In this document: one piece after another, positions 6,039 through 6,711 of the stretch | Layout of the letters: every line of letters starts with the position of its first letter | Numbering within the stretch: position 1 is the first letter of the stretch | NCBI GenBank assembly: GCA_025929005.1 | Contig: JAICND010000086.1 | Location: forward strand, 1-6,711 | Length of the DNA stretch: 6,711 nucleotides | Direction of reading: 5' to 3' | From: Acidimicrobiia bacterium | GTDB taxonomy: Bacteria > Actinomycetota > Acidimicrobiia > Spongiisociales > ZC4RG35 | The notes under the pieces: generated by a model | The model's input: only the letters and a program-made list of their open reading frames with translations | Told to the model about the DNA's origin: nothing | Database searches by the model: none | Position numbers and translations under genes: made by a program

Positions 6039-6661
6039 TACGCGAGGCGTGAGACGTGAGACGTGAGGCGTTGGGGGGTGTGCGTGGTCGCGAGTAACAC
6101 ATCGTCGAGTTCGACTTCCCGAAGGGGAATCGACTTGCCAGAGATCTCAAGTGAAATCCGACGACGAGTGAGACGACCGTGTCCCCTATCGACCCCTTCC
6201 CATGACACGCCCGTGCTCCGGAGACGGAGATGGGCAATGCCAGAAGGCAGGTCGCCCCGCACCGGCCGCAACATCAGAGCCGCTCGCCGAGCCCGATTGA
6301 GAGCAGCCAGCCTTCGTAACTGTTGCTCACCCACCCCGGAGGGAACTTCGGCGTAAACCGCCGCCACGCCCTCCAACACGGCGGCAGCCACCTGGGGCCA
6401 CAACTTCCGATTATCGCAACGGATCAGCACCAGCCGCTCGGGGATCACCCCTACTTCCCAGGCCGAGGCGGGCGACAACCATCCCCGCACGTCGAGGGCC
6501 ACCACCATGCCTACCCGGGAGGGAGCAGCCAGAAGGGACAAACCGAGCCGGGTCAAACCCAGCCCGGTTGGTCCCTCCAACCCCACCACCTGCCCCGGTG
6601 ACAGAGCCGGCAAAACCAGCTCTGTCTTCGTCGGCTGCTGCACCGCCCCCTGGGGCCCCAT
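6038..6661 (-). CDS. imuA': ImuA', RecA-like accessory protein of the SOS mutasome
   Basis: This 207-residue protein shows a reduced RecA-type core. LSPGQVVGLEGPTGLGLTRL (20-39) matches the RecA P-loop region. VVALDVRGWLSPASAWEVGV (53-72), continuing IPERLVLIR, follows RecA's IDAEHALDPIYARKLGV...NLL segment closely. The Walker A reads GPTGLGLT, with Leu36 where the ATP-binding Lys should be, and RecA's catalytic Glu is not preserved, so ATP hydrolysis is doubtful. RLVLIRCDNRKLWPQVAAAV and YAEVPSGVGEQQLRRL are the later core. Known ImuA' proteins work with ImuB and DnaE2 in error-prone bypass of DNA lesions. ATG 6661 has GGAG four bases upstream. The gene follows a LexA box and overlaps imuB by one base (TAATG). 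Its last eleven codons (QRLTSHVSRLA) are made by a 7-bp tandem repeat, so the C terminus is probably not ancestral. The assignment rests on fold pattern plus operon position. Confidence 0.87.
   Translation of the reverse strand: MGPQGAVQQPTKTELVLPALSPGQVVGLEGPTGLGLTRLGLSLLAAPSRVGMVVALDVRGWLSPASAWEVGVIPERLVLIRCDNRKLWPQVAAAVLEGVAAVYAEVPSGVGEQQLRRLAALNRARRAALMLRPVRGDLPSGIAHLRLRSTGVSWEGVDRGHGRLTRRRISLEISGKSIPLREVELDDVLLATTHTPQRLTSHVSRLA
6042..6069. repeat. Four-copy 7-bp tandem repeat at the imuA'/imuB junction
   Basis: On the plus strand the units are GCGAGGC (6042-6048), GTGAGAC (6049-6055), GTGAGAC (6056-6062) and GTGAGGC (6063-6069). They encode the end of ImuA' and lie directly before its stop, occupying the place where an imuB Shine-Dalgarno would be expected. 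The two middle units are identical and the outer ones differ by one to three bases. I recall similar CTCACGT-type repeats in other bacterial intergenic DNA but cannot verify it here. Confidence 0.75.
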
Positions 6662-6685
6662 CTGACTCCGCTCGCTCGGGTAGCC

Positions 6686-6711
6686 ATAGTATCGAACACT
6701 TGTTCGATGTC
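6686..6711 (-). promoter_or_regulatory. Candidate imuA'-imuB promoter, cut by the window edge
   Basis: On the minus strand TACTAT (6691-6686) is a good -10, matching TANNNT. Sixteen bases upstream the strand reads GACA (6711-6708), which would be the last four bases of a TTGACA -35 whose first two bases lie outside the window. Transcription would start near 6679, giving a leader of about 18-20 nt with GGAG at 6669-6666. The LexA box fills the spacer, so bound repressor should block RNA polymerase. Confidence 0.6.
6691..6708. promoter_or_regulatory. LexA-binding SOS box controlling imuA'-imuB
   Basis: ATCGAACACTTGTTCGAT is an 18-bp palindrome with perfect 8-base arms around a central CT. It contains TCGAAC-N4-GTTCGA exactly, the consensus LexA site of mycobacteria and other Actinobacteria. 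It ends 30 bp before the imuA' ATG, between the candidate -35 and -10. Established knowledge: LexA bound here represses until RecA filaments trigger its self-cleavage after DNA damage. A gene beyond 6711 on the opposite strand could share the site. Confidence 0.93.

Noticed and set aside
6042..6069. Start of a CRISPR array or an operator from the short repeats
   Set aside because: Units are 7 bp, directly adjacent with no spacers, and lie inside coding sequence; there are no cas genes.

Overview
The window looks like part of a high-GC actinobacterial chromosome. The support is two F420-type oxidoreductases, an ImuA'/ImuB mutasome pair, a LexA box of the mycobacterial/actinobacterial type (TCGAAC-N4-GTTCGA), a small LPxTG-type surface protein with a Tat-like signal, TANNNT -10 elements and genes with little or no Shine-Dalgarno sequence. 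The Thr-rich linker and sorting signal, with an Rv3520c-like and an Rv0121-like enzyme, would suit the class Acidimicrobiia or a relative. That placement is inference; the sequence carries no rRNA or other marker to prove it.

Layout. Eight protein genes fill almost the whole window, with no RNA gene, transposon or CRISPR array. From left to right: (i) deoD, a purine nucleoside phosphorylase, minus strand; (ii) a divergent 102-residue protein of unknown function (860-1168), with a good promoter and ribosome binding site; (iii) an LLM-class F420-dependent oxidoreductase (minus) and a PPOX-class F420-dependent split-barrel protein (plus), starting 17 bp apart and facing away from each other; (iv) 5-formyltetrahydrofolate cyclo-ligase (minus), whose stop codon shares the palindrome CTAG with the stop of the PPOX gene; (v) a PlsC-type acyltransferase (plus) ending in an intrinsic terminator; (vi) a short Tat-signal/LPLTG surface protein (plus); (vii) imuB and imuA' (minus), overlapping as TAATG and controlled from the right edge by a near-ideal SOS box.

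How the genes work together. The one clear functional unit is the right-hand third. ImuA' (RecA-like, degenerate P-loop) and ImuB (Y-family polymerase fold with all three catalytic carboxylates replaced, plus a clamp-binding peptide) are the non-catalytic partners of DnaE2 in DNA-damage-induced mutagenesis. The LexA box sits in the spacer of their promoter. DnaE2 is not in the window. The remaining genes are housekeeping or metabolic: purine salvage, folate one-carbon metabolism, phospholipid synthesis and F420 redox chemistry. They form no evident operon; strand alternates gene by gene with very short gaps, so neighbouring transcripts probably overlap.

I do not see a wholly new multi-gene system. 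The least explained parts are the 102-residue protein, the very short surface protein with its promoter folded into the preceding terminator, and the 7-bp tandem repeat at the imuA'/imuB junction.
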